In this document: one piece after another, positions 40,259-51,100 of the stretch
Layout: each line of letters starts with the position of its first letter
Numbering within the stretch: the first letter of the stretch is position 1
From: Spirodela intermedia
Taxonomy: Eukaryota > Streptophyta > Magnoliopsida > Alismatales > Araceae
Direction: 5' to 3'
Length of the DNA stretch: 64,000 nt
NCBI GenBank assembly: GCA_902729315.2
Contig: LR746269.1
Coordinates: forward strand, 1,684,501 to 1,748,500
Position numbers and translations under genes: made by a program
The notes under the pieces: generated by a model
The model's input: the letters and a program-made list of their open reading frames with translations, nothing else
Databases searched by the model: none
What the model was told of the DNA's origin: nothing

Positions 40259-43069
40259 CTATTGAAAGATTTTCAACTCTGTAGAAAAGGTTTGCAGTGC
40301 TGTAGAATTATTTACCATGGATATTATCTCATATCCACCTGGGTTTCTGAATCTTGCTGTGAGGATGCAACTCCCACCAAACCGCTGCTGAAAATAAAGA
40401 AGAACAGCAAACAGAACCCCTCCACAAGGAATGATAATATTCCAAGAGGACGAGTAAAAATCCCACTGGGCACTACTAGCAAAAAAGTAGGAAGAATCTA
40501 TGTGGGGCACATAGTGACTGGCTCTATATGCATCATATATGTGAGGCATTGCTCTAACCATGGTATTTCCAACGTAAAATGCAGGAATGAGAACCTTCTC
40601 CTTAGGGCTCCAGAATACATTGAGCAGAATCTGAGGTAGTAAGAAACCATCAGGTAATAAGCCAGCGTAGGATGTGAGATCTGCCCAAAGTGAACTCCGT
40701 GGCTCGTAGAGGAAATGTGGCCTTGCCATTTTAGCTTTGTAGGATCTCAGATGAACAAGCCAAGAAATCAGCAGTCCGATGAAGTAAAAAGGCAGACAGA
40801 ACTGGAGAGCCCTTCTCTCTGCATACCACAAACCCTTTTTGGTATCCACCCCAGATCTTGCAGACCATGCCAACTGCACTAATCGAAGGTGCAACACCAA
40901 TACAACCATGGTTATAAGCTTCACCACGACCTCATTCACTTCCAGCCACCCGCTACTCCCTAGGAAACCATTTTGTTGATCATGGTTAGCGAAGAAAAAG
41001 GCCTCAAACTTCACCATTAATGGTATCATGTGACCGAAGGTGAGTAACACAAGCATGGTGATTGATGTGGAGGGAAGGGTGCTAGGGTGCTCCCTGACGT
41101 GGAACAGCTGCAACCCTATGAAAACGCATGAAAGAGAAAGAGACATAAGAACCACCACTGCTTCAACATCCATCCTCCATATTGACTCTGCTGCCTGTTT
41201 CCTATACATGATATTGGAAGAAATCTCTAAGGGCTTGAAGTGAAGAGGATCAGACTCGTTTCTCATGCTCCTTATGGTGCCACTGACATGCGCCCCTGCC
41301 TCCGGATTCAAAGGAGCAAGCTGGATTTCAATGAGAATCCTGCAATCCATGGAGCTCATCTTCCTTTCATGCATTTCACCCATTGAATCAGAAACATCTA
41401 GACAGCCTATCAAGCAGAGCTTGCCTGTTTCCTCACTGTAAATCCCTTCTGCCAGTATGTTTTTTGCCCTATTCATGCCTGACGACCCATTAATAAAGGC
41501 ACCACTAATTGTGTAGCTTACATTCAAAACCCTATTCTCTGCAGCAACAACTGGACTAGAACGAAATCTCACAGTAGCATCCCCATAGATGATCCCCCAC
41601 ACTGCATCCCCTATAGATACAGGATGTGCATATGCCCAGGCTACTGTGCCATCAGAGCTTCTTAGACCCATATCAAATGTAAGCTCTATCATGGCCTTTG
41701 CATCAGGGTAGACTCTCCCACGCCTGTTCCTGGCACTATCACTTCCACAAGATCTCCTCGCGAGGTCAGCCTTTGTGTACTCATACTTCAGACCAGAAAC
41801 GGGATGCATGTTACTGTCTAGAGCCCGGAACTCCACCAGCTCCAAGTGGAAAGGATCAGTCGAGTTCCGGCTGCTCCAGATTTGCCCAACCAGTGGGCTC
41901 CTGTTCTCAATGGAAAGCACCCCAGGGAACCACAGTCCCAGCACCGCTGTGCAGTCCCCAACGTGAGCATCCACCACAGAGTGCTCAGGGTTCTGCACTG
42001 GGCAAGCCACGGCAGAGAGATGGTTCCTCTGATGATCCCAGAACCCTTCTGCAACCAGGATCTTCTCAGGGTTTAAGAGAGGTGGGTACCTGAAGGATTG
42101 ACTGTCTGAGAAGGCAACATACATGTGGACATTCCCATCATCCGAGCAGTGGACTTCTCCCAGGGAGAGGTAGCTTGGCTGGGCAAAATCCCCACTCAGA
42201 GGACTGCAACCCCCACCGTGGCAATCAGACCTGTGAAACAGTCTAAGCCCGTTGGAGAACCTGGACAGTATGGAACACAAGCTATCACCTGCTCCTAATG
42301 GGAGAGACCTCTCATGGTGAAGAACATCAGAGCTCATTTTCTCAGCTTGGGGAAGCAGAGTATACTCGTAGGTCCTCTGTGAGTAAGCCAGTAAGGATAT
42401 GGGACTAAAGTGGCCGGGGCTTCCAGGGGAATCCAAGCTCTCCACGGTGCCGGTCACCAAGACGTTGCTGATGCTTGAATGCTTGGGGTAATGGAGCTTC
42501 ACAGCAGCAGAGAGATCGAGGAGCTTACCCACTGCGGAGAGCGAGACGCCGGTTCCCACCATGCACAGCTTCCCGGATGCCTCGGACCAGAACCCCGACA
42601 AATTGAACCTCACCCGCCTCCCTCGATTGAGGACGCCAGGGCCCCGAGGGCGCACAACGCGGAACAGACCTCGACCCCTGGTGAAGTTCCTGCGCACGAA
42701 GGAGACGCCTCCTCCTCGGAAGACAAGGCTACCCTTGATGCCGATGACGCCGGGCTGCCGCGTCCTGTGCAGCTCCCGGGGGCGGAAAGTGACCGATCTG
42801 GGGAGGGAGAGTGCGGGTGAATCGTCCCGCGCGAGGATCTCGTCCCCGCCTTTGAAGAATCCGTCACGGATCAGGAGGGAGCCGTGCGGATCCGTGTCCC
42901 CGCCGTCGGCGACGGACTCCGGCACGACGGAGCCGCAGTGGTCGGAGTAGGAGGGATTGGCCGCAGAAGAAGAAGAAGAAGAAGCCGTAGGGGAGGTCGC
43001 GACGGCGTCGAGGACGGACAGGACCAGGACGACGATCCACCGCCACCGCATCCTCGAGGAATCGATCAA
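40259..43069 (-). CDS. DUF2921 multi-pass membrane protein
   Basis: One intronless frame encodes 936 residues. The N-terminus (MRWRWIVVLVLSVLDAVA, from residue 7) looks like a signal peptide, so the second ATG at 43051 is also a possible start. A serine run follows, then a long lumenal or extracellular part of about 600 residues with repeated beta-rich segments (for example GKLCMVGTG and GKLCLIGC). From about residue 636 there are several hydrophobic helices, including VVVLMSLSLSCVFIGLQL, SITMLVLLTFGHMIPLMV, VVVKLITMVVLVLHLRLV, FCLPFYFIGLLISWLVHL and IIIPCGGVLFAVLLYF. This matches the plant DUF2921 family (Pfam PF11145, Arabidopsis At1g52780-like from memory), of unknown biochemical function. 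The related FLYING SAUCER proteins add a RING domain; this protein has none. The 5' end is far more GC-rich than the 3' end, a gradient common in monocot genes. Alternating GA tracts lie in its 5' flank. Confidence 0.9.
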   Translation of the reverse strand: MIDSSRMRWRWIVVLVLSVLDAVATSPTASSSSSSAANPSYSDHCGSVVPESVADGGDTDPHGSLLIRDGFFKGGDEILARDDSPALSLPRSVTFRPRELHRTRQPGVIGIKGSLVFRGGGVSFVRRNFTRGRGLFRVVRPRGPGVLNRGRRVRFNLSGFWSEASGKLCMVGTGVSLSAVGKLLDLSAAVKLHYPKHSSISNVLVTGTVESLDSPGSPGHFSPISLLAYSQRTYEYTLLPQAEKMSSDVLHHERSLPLGAGDSLCSILSRFSNGLRLFHRSDCHGGGCSPLSGDFAQPSYLSLGEVHCSDDGNVHMYVAFSDSQSFRYPPLLNPEKILVAEGFWDHQRNHLSAVACPVQNPEHSVVDAHVGDCTAVLGLWFPGVLSIENRSPLVGQIWSSRNSTDPFHLELVEFRALDSNMHPVSGLKYEYTKADLARRSCGSDSARNRRGRVYPDAKAMIELTFDMGLRSSDGTVAWAYAHPVSIGDAVWGIIYGDATVRFRSSPVVAAENRVLNVSYTISGAFINGSSGMNRAKNILAEGIYSEETGKLCLIGCLDVSDSMGEMHERKMSSMDCRILIEIQLAPLNPEAGAHVSGTIRSMRNESDPLHFKPLEISSNIMYRKQAAESIWRMDVEAVVVLMSLSLSCVFIGLQLFHVREHPSTLPSTSITMLVLLTFGHMIPLMVKFEAFFFANHDQQNGFLGSSGWLEVNEVVVKLITMVVLVLHLRLVQLAWSARSGVDTKKGLWYAERRALQFCLPFYFIGLLISWLVHLRSYKAKMARPHFLYEPRSSLWADLTSYAGLLPDGFLLPQILLNVFWSPKEKVLIPAFYVGNTMVRAMPHIYDAYRASHYVPHIDSSYFFASSAQWDFYSSSWNIIIPCGGVLFAVLLYFQQRFGGSCILTARFRNPGGYEIISMVNNSTALQTFSTELKIFQ

Positions 43070-43430
43070 ACCCTAAGAACCGCATTGGGAGCGCAGAAGA
43101 AGAGTGGACCTGTCGGCGGGGCCGCCATTTGCCCCCCGCCGGAGCGACGTAGGAGAGAGAGAGAGGTAGAGAGAGAGAAGCGGTGAAGACGAAGCTGAAA
43201 GAATGGCCCACAGTCTATCGGGTAGAAGATGAGGAATATTACAGAAACACCCCTTCCACAATATTGCTTTTGAAAACGTAACTCGGTATCTTACGAGGTC
43301 TGAATTTAAATTTCTTGCTATAAGAAAATACCAGAAAAAATAGGATTCGCCTTCTGCCTGGCTCTCTTTCTAAACACACATCAATGGATAAATAACGAGA
43401 GAAGGAGAGAGACTGACCCATTCCTACCTT

Positions 43431-43433
<3 letters not shown>

Positions 43434-43469
<36 letters not shown>
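43434..43469. repeat. (GA)n microsatellite
   Basis: About 18 perfect GA units, some 370 bp upstream of the DUF2921 start codon. Confidence 0.96.
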
Positions 43470-43472
<3 letters not shown>

Positions 43473-43572
43473 ACCAACGGTCACAAGGGGGATCACTAAA
43501 ACAGTCTTAAGAGAATGGGCACCAGACTAAGTACGGGGTCATGGTGGCTGGGGTAATTAACGTCGAAATTTC

Positions 43573-43858
43573 TCAGGAATATAATGGTCAACGGGAGATG
43601 ATAACTAAAAAACAAAGATTAACTTTAATTCAAATCAGAGTAAAAATATGCCGGATTTGGTATTAAATTTATCAGGAATATAATTGTCAACGGGAGAATA
43701 ATTAAAAGACAAAAACAACTTTAATTCAAATATGACTAAAAATATACCCGATTTGGTATTAAATTTCTCAGGAATATAATTCTCAACGGGAGATGATAAT
43801 TAAAAAACCAAAAATAACTTTAATTCAATTCAGAGTAAAAATATGCCGGATTAGGTAT
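43573..43858. repeat. Three-copy tandem repeat, unit about 97-99 bp
   Basis: The phrase TCAGGAATATAAT occurs at about 43573, 43672 and 43768. Each copy is followed by a shared AACGGGAGA block, an AACTTTAATTCAA block and a GATTTGGTATTAAATT-like block (GATTAGGTA in the last copy). Substitutions and small indels distinguish the units. Confidence 0.9.
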
Positions 43859-44226
43859 GGAACACAGAAAATGATGAAGAAACATAGTGTTCCACAGCTG
43901 TGGAGAACAAGACCTCCACAGCTGCTCACCACCCAAGGCAATTAATCAAAATTTCGTTTAATAAAACGAAGTCAACGGCTCCACGGTCTGAATTAGTGAT
44001 CATGACTCCCCGGCTCTCAATGAACTGAAACCAGCATAATCCAATGCAGAGCCCCCCAACACACAGTTTCCAAAACTTGGAAGCTTTACAGACGACCCTG
44101 AGCGTAAGATCAGGACAGGTTCCTCACCATACACAGAGGAGTTGACTTTTTGGGGGGTGGCCAGCAGCACAGGAGATACTTGGCGGGAGCGGATTGGCCC
44201 GAGGAAAGGAGCTTCCTTTATCTTGC

Positions 44227-47200
44227 CTAGGCAGGGATTGCCGACCTGGTGGGCTTGTCGATCCCTTGAATATCCGTGATCCTCAATTTAGTAAGCTCCT
44301 GCAGAAACCCAACCAGCGCCTGTCAGATAGAGGAAAGGGGGGGGGGGGGCGGTGTCCGAATGCCTAGACAGTTTTCTCTCTCCTCAAGAAAAAAAGTCCA
44401 GCACGCTGCTCAGCCATACATAGAATCACACACTCATTTATCATCTCCTGGAGATAAAAACCAGATTCGTCCGTCCACATAATTTCTGTACGAAATTTCA
44501 TGTTCTCCCCCGTCATCACGGCATGCCGACAGCATATCGAAGAAAATCGTTAGAGCGTTGACTCATCAAGAAACCCAGACCATACCTGGCGGTGCCCCTT
44601 GGTTCTCCGGTAGTTCTTTCTCCTCTTCTTCTTGAATATGATTACTTTCGCATCCAATGCCTGTGGGAGGAGAAGGAAAGGATTGGGAGGAAGAGAATTC
44701 AGAAGGGGTTGGATCTTGCAGACGTTTAGGATATTACTTATATTATTCAAGTGATGATGGAATTACTCAAAGATAAAGTTATGTGGCCAGATTCTTCACT
44801 AAAATTATGATAAATCAAATGAGATACGTTACTATAAATGGCCAGATGCTAAAATATCAAAAATTTACTCGTGATTATGAAGTCCCAGAATCTGAGACTA
44901 CATTGCATGCCCAACAAAAGAAAGCAAAAGTGGAACCCTAGCAAACTGGGTAAAATAGCAGAAGGTGGAACATAATCAATTAACAAGAATTTCATAACAG
45001 ATACCATTACACTCTTACAAAGAACAACGTGGAAATCACAGGGGGTACAACGAGGTACAGTCCATGTGGTTCAATCTTAATTTAAGCAACTTGGGAAGAT
45101 TGACGAATATATTGAAACAAAGAACCAGAATTAATTTCCAAGAATTTGGTGCTGCATTCATCTGATAAATTTGACTCCACACTGAGGTGATCATTCTTGA
45201 AGTATAACTAAAACATGAGAAACCAGAAACAAGTCTCGGATTCCTAAAAACGTGTGAGTCAGTTCTGAATCACACACTACGGATATAAAACCATGAGAAA
45301 TCAAAACAGGTTACATCAGTATATATCGGTGCTGTTTACCACAAATTATGAAAGATATTTTGGTCACTAAAAAGAGAAGAATGCCCTTACATGTTCTTCA
45401 ACAACGGCATGCACAGCAGCTTCGGGTAATATCGGCCTACCAATGATAGTCTGGGCCTTTGATCCAAGCATAAGAACCTTGTTCAAGATCAACTGCATAA
45501 AAAGGAAAAACACAGGTCGAGGCAAGCAAGTTTACTCTTATGCATATAATGGCCTAAACAATGAATAATATATATGTAAAATAAAATAACAAAAGCTCTA
45601 ACAACGTCCATGCAAAGGGATTCCTCCAAAGGGTGATCCGGTGTCAACATGGATGAGCAGCTAACAACATATGAGAGAGGTGATAGCACATGCAATGATC
45701 AGATGGGTGAAAAATTATCAAGATTTATTTTTACTAATACATGTTGTCCAGATACTTATGCGGAGAAGCTTCAATACATCCATCCACGATATTGTACTCA
45801 CTTCACACTGACAACACAATTATTCAATAGAGTGACATACTCAACATCTGAATGCCTAAACAATGAGAAGAACATTAGTAGTACAGAAAAGGAATGTGGA
45901 AGATGATTTGAGAACATCTAAATTTAATAACAAATAGCAGCCATACGAAAGATTACCATGACAACGTGGCTAAGGACTTATAAAAATGGAATTAACAGGA
46001 CATTGCATATGCAATTCCTGTTCCTCTACTGACAGTTCACAAAATAAAATGTCTAAGGTGGTTAGAAAACTTCCGTATAATTTCATAACATTCCTTTCAA
46101 ACCATTTTTTTCGAAGAAAGAGTTTGATCAGAGCATAACCCCTGATTAAGAAGCAAGTTCATCTGGGATCATAGAGAAGATATGTATATTGTTCCAACTA
46201 TTCCTACAATTTAGCAAAATAATCTATTTTGCAAAGAAAGAGGGAATATCATTCATGTTGTCATCTAACAGATGAATTAATTTTAGCAGAAGAGATCCAT
46301 GAAAATACAGTTCATAGATAGAACCCAGAAACGGTAGAGCTTCCGACAGGAGTTTGAAGGGGACTGAATCTTTTAGAGACCGGCATTCTTCACCAAATTC
46401 TATAGCATCAACTCAACAGACTGGCGAAAATTTCCAAGTTTTTTAGGATTTTTTTTCCTCATATTTTGTGACAGGATCAGATGTACCACGCAAAAAACTA
46501 TTCAAACTCAGTGCTCACAATAACCTCAAAGTCCGGGAGATATTCAGGGCAGTGAGTGAGGGCCGCTTCAGTCCAGCCGATTCAACACACTATGGATGTG
46601 GTGAGTCGCTGTAGAACTCGAATCCAAACGAGAAGGCTCCAGGCGTGACACCATCGAAACCCATAAGAACCCTAGAGTGTTATTATGATGGTACGGTGGT
46701 ATCTTAAAAACGAGATTCACAGACTTCTTAAAACCGTCAAGAAATGTCCGCAGCGCACTTGCCCATGGGTTTATGCAGAAAATGCTGTATCAGAGATTCT
46801 TGAAGCATTTTTTCTATACAATCGTATATTGAACATTATCGGATAGTTCAGGAAATTATCATGGAGAAGGTAAGAAATGGTAACAAGGAAAGTTAAACAG
46901 CCATGCACCTTGTCATTAACTTCACAAAATTTTAGCCTCTCGGTGAAAATGGAGTCTCCGTTGCAGACTTTGAACTGATGAGAGCCAATCTGAACAAGAA
47001 AAAAAAAACGAAAAATAAGTCATTGAACAGATATCGGAACGCAAATCGAAGATGAATAAGCAGACCTGGACAACGGCGAAAACAGGTTCCCATGGTTTGA
47101 ACGGCCTCTCTGATGACTCAAGCGGTCCGATAACTTGGTATCCAATCGCAGCTGCCTCAGAAACCTTCTCCTCATCCGATTTCCCGCTTACAACAGACCG

Positions 47201-47542
47201 TCTGGGACCCGAAACCACTCCATCATCTTCATCCCCGTCACTCTCCTCCCCTCCACTCCCCTCTTCTTCATCCTCTCCGAACCCTTCATCATCATCATCC
47301 TCGTCTTCCTCTTCGCCAGAGGAGACCGTCGTCCGCGAAGAGAAATGGTGGAGCGATCCGGATACCAACGGATCAATATGGCGGAAGAGACGAGGACCCA
47401 GGTGGGCACTCGACTCTGAGAATGTGGAAAGAGCAGAAGGACGGTAGGAAGTGGAGGCCCCCTCAAGGAGCTGAGAGGGCAGAAGCAGAGATCTGCAATG
47501 GCGGGTCAGCACGGCGAGGCACCGCCTGCTGGGTGCTGCCAT
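44227..47542 (-). CDS. NFD1: Mitochondrial large-subunit ribosomal protein bL21m
   Basis: Five exons in transcription order are 47542-47066, 46989-46909, 45492-45391, 44660-44586 and 44298-44227, joining in frame to 268 residues. The bL21 domain is complete: QIGSHQFKVCNGDSIFTERL, then KVLMLGSKAQTIIGRPILP, VVEEHALDAKVIIFKKKRRK and NYRRTKGHRQELTKLRITDI. Residues 1 to about 70 are rich in R, S and L, as expected for a mitochondrial presequence. They are followed by a very acidic segment (about 77-107) before the conserved IGYQVIGPLESSERPFKPWEP block. The Arabidopsis homologue NFD1 is required for nuclear fusion in reproduction and has a similar acidic spacer. I chose the ATG at 47542 (MAAPSRRCL) by similarity; an in-frame ATG at 47665 would add 41 proline-rich residues. 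The gene is divergent from ABCE2. Confidence 0.93.
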
Positions 47543-48161
47543 TTTCTTCCTCCTCTCCTTCGACGGAGGTGGCAAGCTCCGGCGAAGGTGAGGGTTTTGG
47601 GGGGAGGGTGGAGGGGAGGCTTCCACTGAGGCTTGAAGTGGAGGGAGGTCGTCCGTTGAATTCATGAGAGCCCATCGAATGGACGATTCGGATCTATCTA
47701 GGAGAAATTTAGATTAAAAAACGTTAGCTGCCATTAAACCTAATGAGGTTTTCAAAAATAGCATAATTATTGTATTTAAATTACTATATTATCTGAATCA
47801 TTTTAATAATATGAGCAGTACCCTATCTGTCAGCTTTCTCGTACATGGGCCCGCTGGGCCTCCTCAAGCCCAATTTGGGCCCTCTCTCTCTTTCTTTCGC
47901 CACTGGGATTTACAAGGCTCGGCGCGATAATAACACCGCCGCCAGCTTCGCCTTGGAATGAGAACAAATAATGGCAAGTGTGGGATGAGTTCGGATAATC
48001 GATGGACGGGCCTTTCGGACCGATAAGGCTGTCTGCGAAGGATCCGCTTCGCCCCCACCGCCTCTCTCACCCTTTTTACTCTCTCCTCCATCTTTCTGCG
48101 CGTGTAGGGTTCCTGGAGGGAAGAGGCGGTCGCCTAAACTCGTCTCCCATCAGCGGGTGCG
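47543..48161. promoter_or_regulatory. Divergent promoter region of bL21m and ABCE2 with site II cluster
   Basis: Only 619 bp separate the two start codons. Within 47846-47881 are four site II-type motifs: TGGGCC at 47846-47851, TGGGCC at 47855-47860, AAGCCCA at 47866-47872 and TGGGCC at 47876-47881. A TAGGGTT motif (partial telo-box) lies close to the ABCE2 start, near 48106. Site II elements bind TCP factors and mark plant genes for cytosolic and mitochondrial translation. Shared control of both genes is inference. Confidence 0.65.
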
Positions 48162-51100
48162 ATGGCGGATCGTCTCACTCGTATCGCTATTGTCAGCTCC
48201 GATCGATGTAAACCGAAGAAATGTCGCCAGGAGTGCAAGAAGAGCTGCCCTGTTGTGAAGACAGGTATCCCCTTGTTGAATTGAGAGCCATTTTTTTTGT
48301 TTCTTCTGTTTCCAGCTACGTAGGAACTTTTCCCGTGGATTCTGTTTGAAAAATGACCTTTCCTTCTTTATGTTGTGATGTTTGGTGGATTTTGACGAAT
48401 TTTAAGCTGATAGCGAGCCTAATTCTTTTGATTAGTTATCAAAATAGGCGACGAATAAGTTATGTGTTTGGTACATTAGGGACGGAGGAAAGTTATCCTA
48501 TCGTTTGCCCGTGACGATATGTTTTGATTTGAATGTGCCGCTCTTTAGTATCTGCTTCTCGAACCAATTGCCTCTGGGCCCGCATTCACGAATGAGATTT
48601 ACGAGAGCCAGGTGACTAGATATGCTCAAAAGTGAAATCGTTACTCTTTTCGGAAACTGTGTCAATCAAAAGTTATCCTAATTGCTTCTTGCATTGTCTT
48701 AAAACCAAACTTATTTTCTCTGAGGCAGGTGCTATTTATTTTATCTTGAATAGCCTGGGCTAACTGCATTATTGTTGTTCTCTCAACTATCTATATTCAT
48801 TTCCTCTGCTCTCTTGCCCATGGGCATGGAATAATTAATTGCGCAGAGGATCCTAATTTTTAATGGGGTATATGCTTCCAACCTGAGTGCATATCTGTGA
48901 AGCTCACTTTAAGGGGATCTTTATCTCCTTGGGGGGCTTGATGGTGATCTGATAGGTGCTGTGTCGGTATGCCCCAGTTGCCCTGTCACCAGGACTGCAT
49001 GTGCTGCGGTAGGATGGTGGAAGTTCTCCAAACTAGTTGCTTACTATATGACGCTCCCCTTCCCTTGCCCCCAGCCCCCCAACACACACACACACGAAAG
49101 CAAACTAGCTACAAGACTAAAATTGCATTTGCATTTACAGCCATGGGTAAAAGTAGTCAGATAGGACCAATGATTCCCCAGTTGTCTATTATCGCTGCTT
49201 GTGGATCAAGCTGACTTGATATACGTGTCTGTATGATTTACGTAAGGCAGTCCGCATGAGAATTGACAAGTTATCCAGATTTTCAAACGCTCAAACCTTC
49301 TGTAAGACATTGGACTCTTTCTCATGCGATTCAATTATAAAATGACTGGTGACCGATTGGTTGTACCCTCAAAAATCTCAGGCCCCTTGGATCTAGAAAA
49401 ATAAGCTGAATTTGTGTGGACCAAATCTTCAAACATACTTGTCAAGTCATTTTAAGGATTTGATACCAGGAAGGTCTGAAAAGGTTTTGTGAACTTGCTT
49501 GAAAACGTTTTTCGAATCTTTGGATTTAACTGGCCAAGATTGATCCTTGTTAACTTTGTTTTTTTTTCTTTTGGCCTCTTCTCTTTACAGGAAAACTATG
49601 CATTGAGGTGACTCCATCAGCAAAAATTGCTTTTATCTCAGAGGAGTTATGCATAGGATGCGGTATCTGTGTCAAGGTACGTCTGCTTATCATCAGATTT
49701 TGATTATATCTTTTTTTTCCTGCTTTTTAATTTTTTTCGCCTTTGTTTGCAGAAATGCCCTTTTGAGGCCATTCAGATTATCAACCTGCCAAAGGATTTG
49801 GATAAGGACACTACTCACCGTTATGGTCCAAATACTTTCAAGCTTCACAGGTTCTTTTAGCAATGATATTGATGTCTTGATATTCTTTGTTTGGTTTCAA
49901 GGGTGTTTTGACCACTGCTCTTATTACAGACTCCCAGTTCCCCGACCTGGTCAGGTTCTGGGCCTGGTTGGAACAAATGGGATTGGCAAGTCGACCGCCC
50001 TGAAGGTCTTGGCTGGGAAGTTGAAACCAAATTTGGGTCGGTTCAATGTAATGCCTCACAGAAGTTCGATATAGTAATCATTGCATTATTTTTTTTTGTT
50101 TTGTTGTACTGATATCTGACTATGAATACCTGTTCTTTGTCTCTCCCTTCCCTTTCCGCAGAACCCTCCTGACTGGCAAGAAATACTGACATATTTTCGA
50201 GGATCTGAGCTTCAAAATTACTTTACTCGTATCCTGGAGGACAATCTGAAGGTGCTTTAGCTGATTCTTTATTTCATATTTTTATTTTACCTTTACTTCC
50301 AGATTTAAGAACTTTGAAAAATGATTAGATCCTTGCATTTGTTGGGTCCTAATCAGTAGTCAGATATCAGTGATAAAAATGAAATGTTTTCTCACTTCTG
50401 AGTTCTTTTGTTGCAATCGTCATGATAAGTGACCATACTTTTGAATTTTCTGTTATTCTCCCATTAAATCGATAGCTTTATGTTAACAGATAATCATAAA
50501 TTCATTTTTTACCATTCAAAGTTTGAAAGCGATCCACAACCATTTCCTCTGTTAATGTTTTAGAAGACTACGTTTAACATCAGAAAGTGTACACATATTA
50601 TTTCTCAGCAATGTTCATTTGTCGCCTGAATGACTTACCTGTGTGCATCGAGAAGCACACTTATCTGTGTGTCTTGCTGATGGACTCTGTTCGTGGGAAT
50701 GGCTTCTACTTTATCAGTGTGATCGACAAGCAGAGCACTAGTACGGCTCTGATCAATTGGTAAGGGAACGAGATCTATGGTTTTTGATTGCAAGCAAGTA
50801 GAAGCTTGCATCTCAATCACACATTAGGTTTACAACAGCAACACCGAGGTCAGTTTGATGAGCTATGGCTAAGTTGCAACCAGCATCAGGACAGAGAGAT
50901 ATGCGCATTTTTAATGAAGGAAAGGCCCACAACGGGTCAACCTTTCTTTTGGTTCTGTGATCGGATTAAGAAATTGAGAGTGTGGGGGAGGACCTTTTTG
51001 TAGGAAGAGGTTAAAGATGCTGTCATTTTGTGGATCTTGGGTTACTAGTTCCTCTCACGGTACTGACCAGTAGTGATGCCTGAGGGGTTTTCTCCAATAC

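Larger units (their letters stand above)
43070..44226. other. Intergenic region, 5' flank of DUF2921 gene and 3' flank of bL21m
   Basis: It holds GA-rich sequence near 43150-43180 in the presumed 5' UTR of the DUF2921 gene, a pure (GA)n array (43434-43469) and a three-copy tandem repeat (43573-43858). No gene is seen. Confidence 0.6.

Noticed and set aside
41698-42093. Plus-strand frames overlapping the DUF2921 gene (also 42479-42950)
   Set aside because: They are antisense shadows of a long, clearly coding minus-strand frame.
47543-47665. Upstream in-frame start for bL21m at 47665
   Set aside because: It would place a proline-rich stretch with acidic residues before the presequence; the downstream MAAPSRRCL start matches the homologue and is a better mitochondrial signal. 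It is kept only as an alternative.
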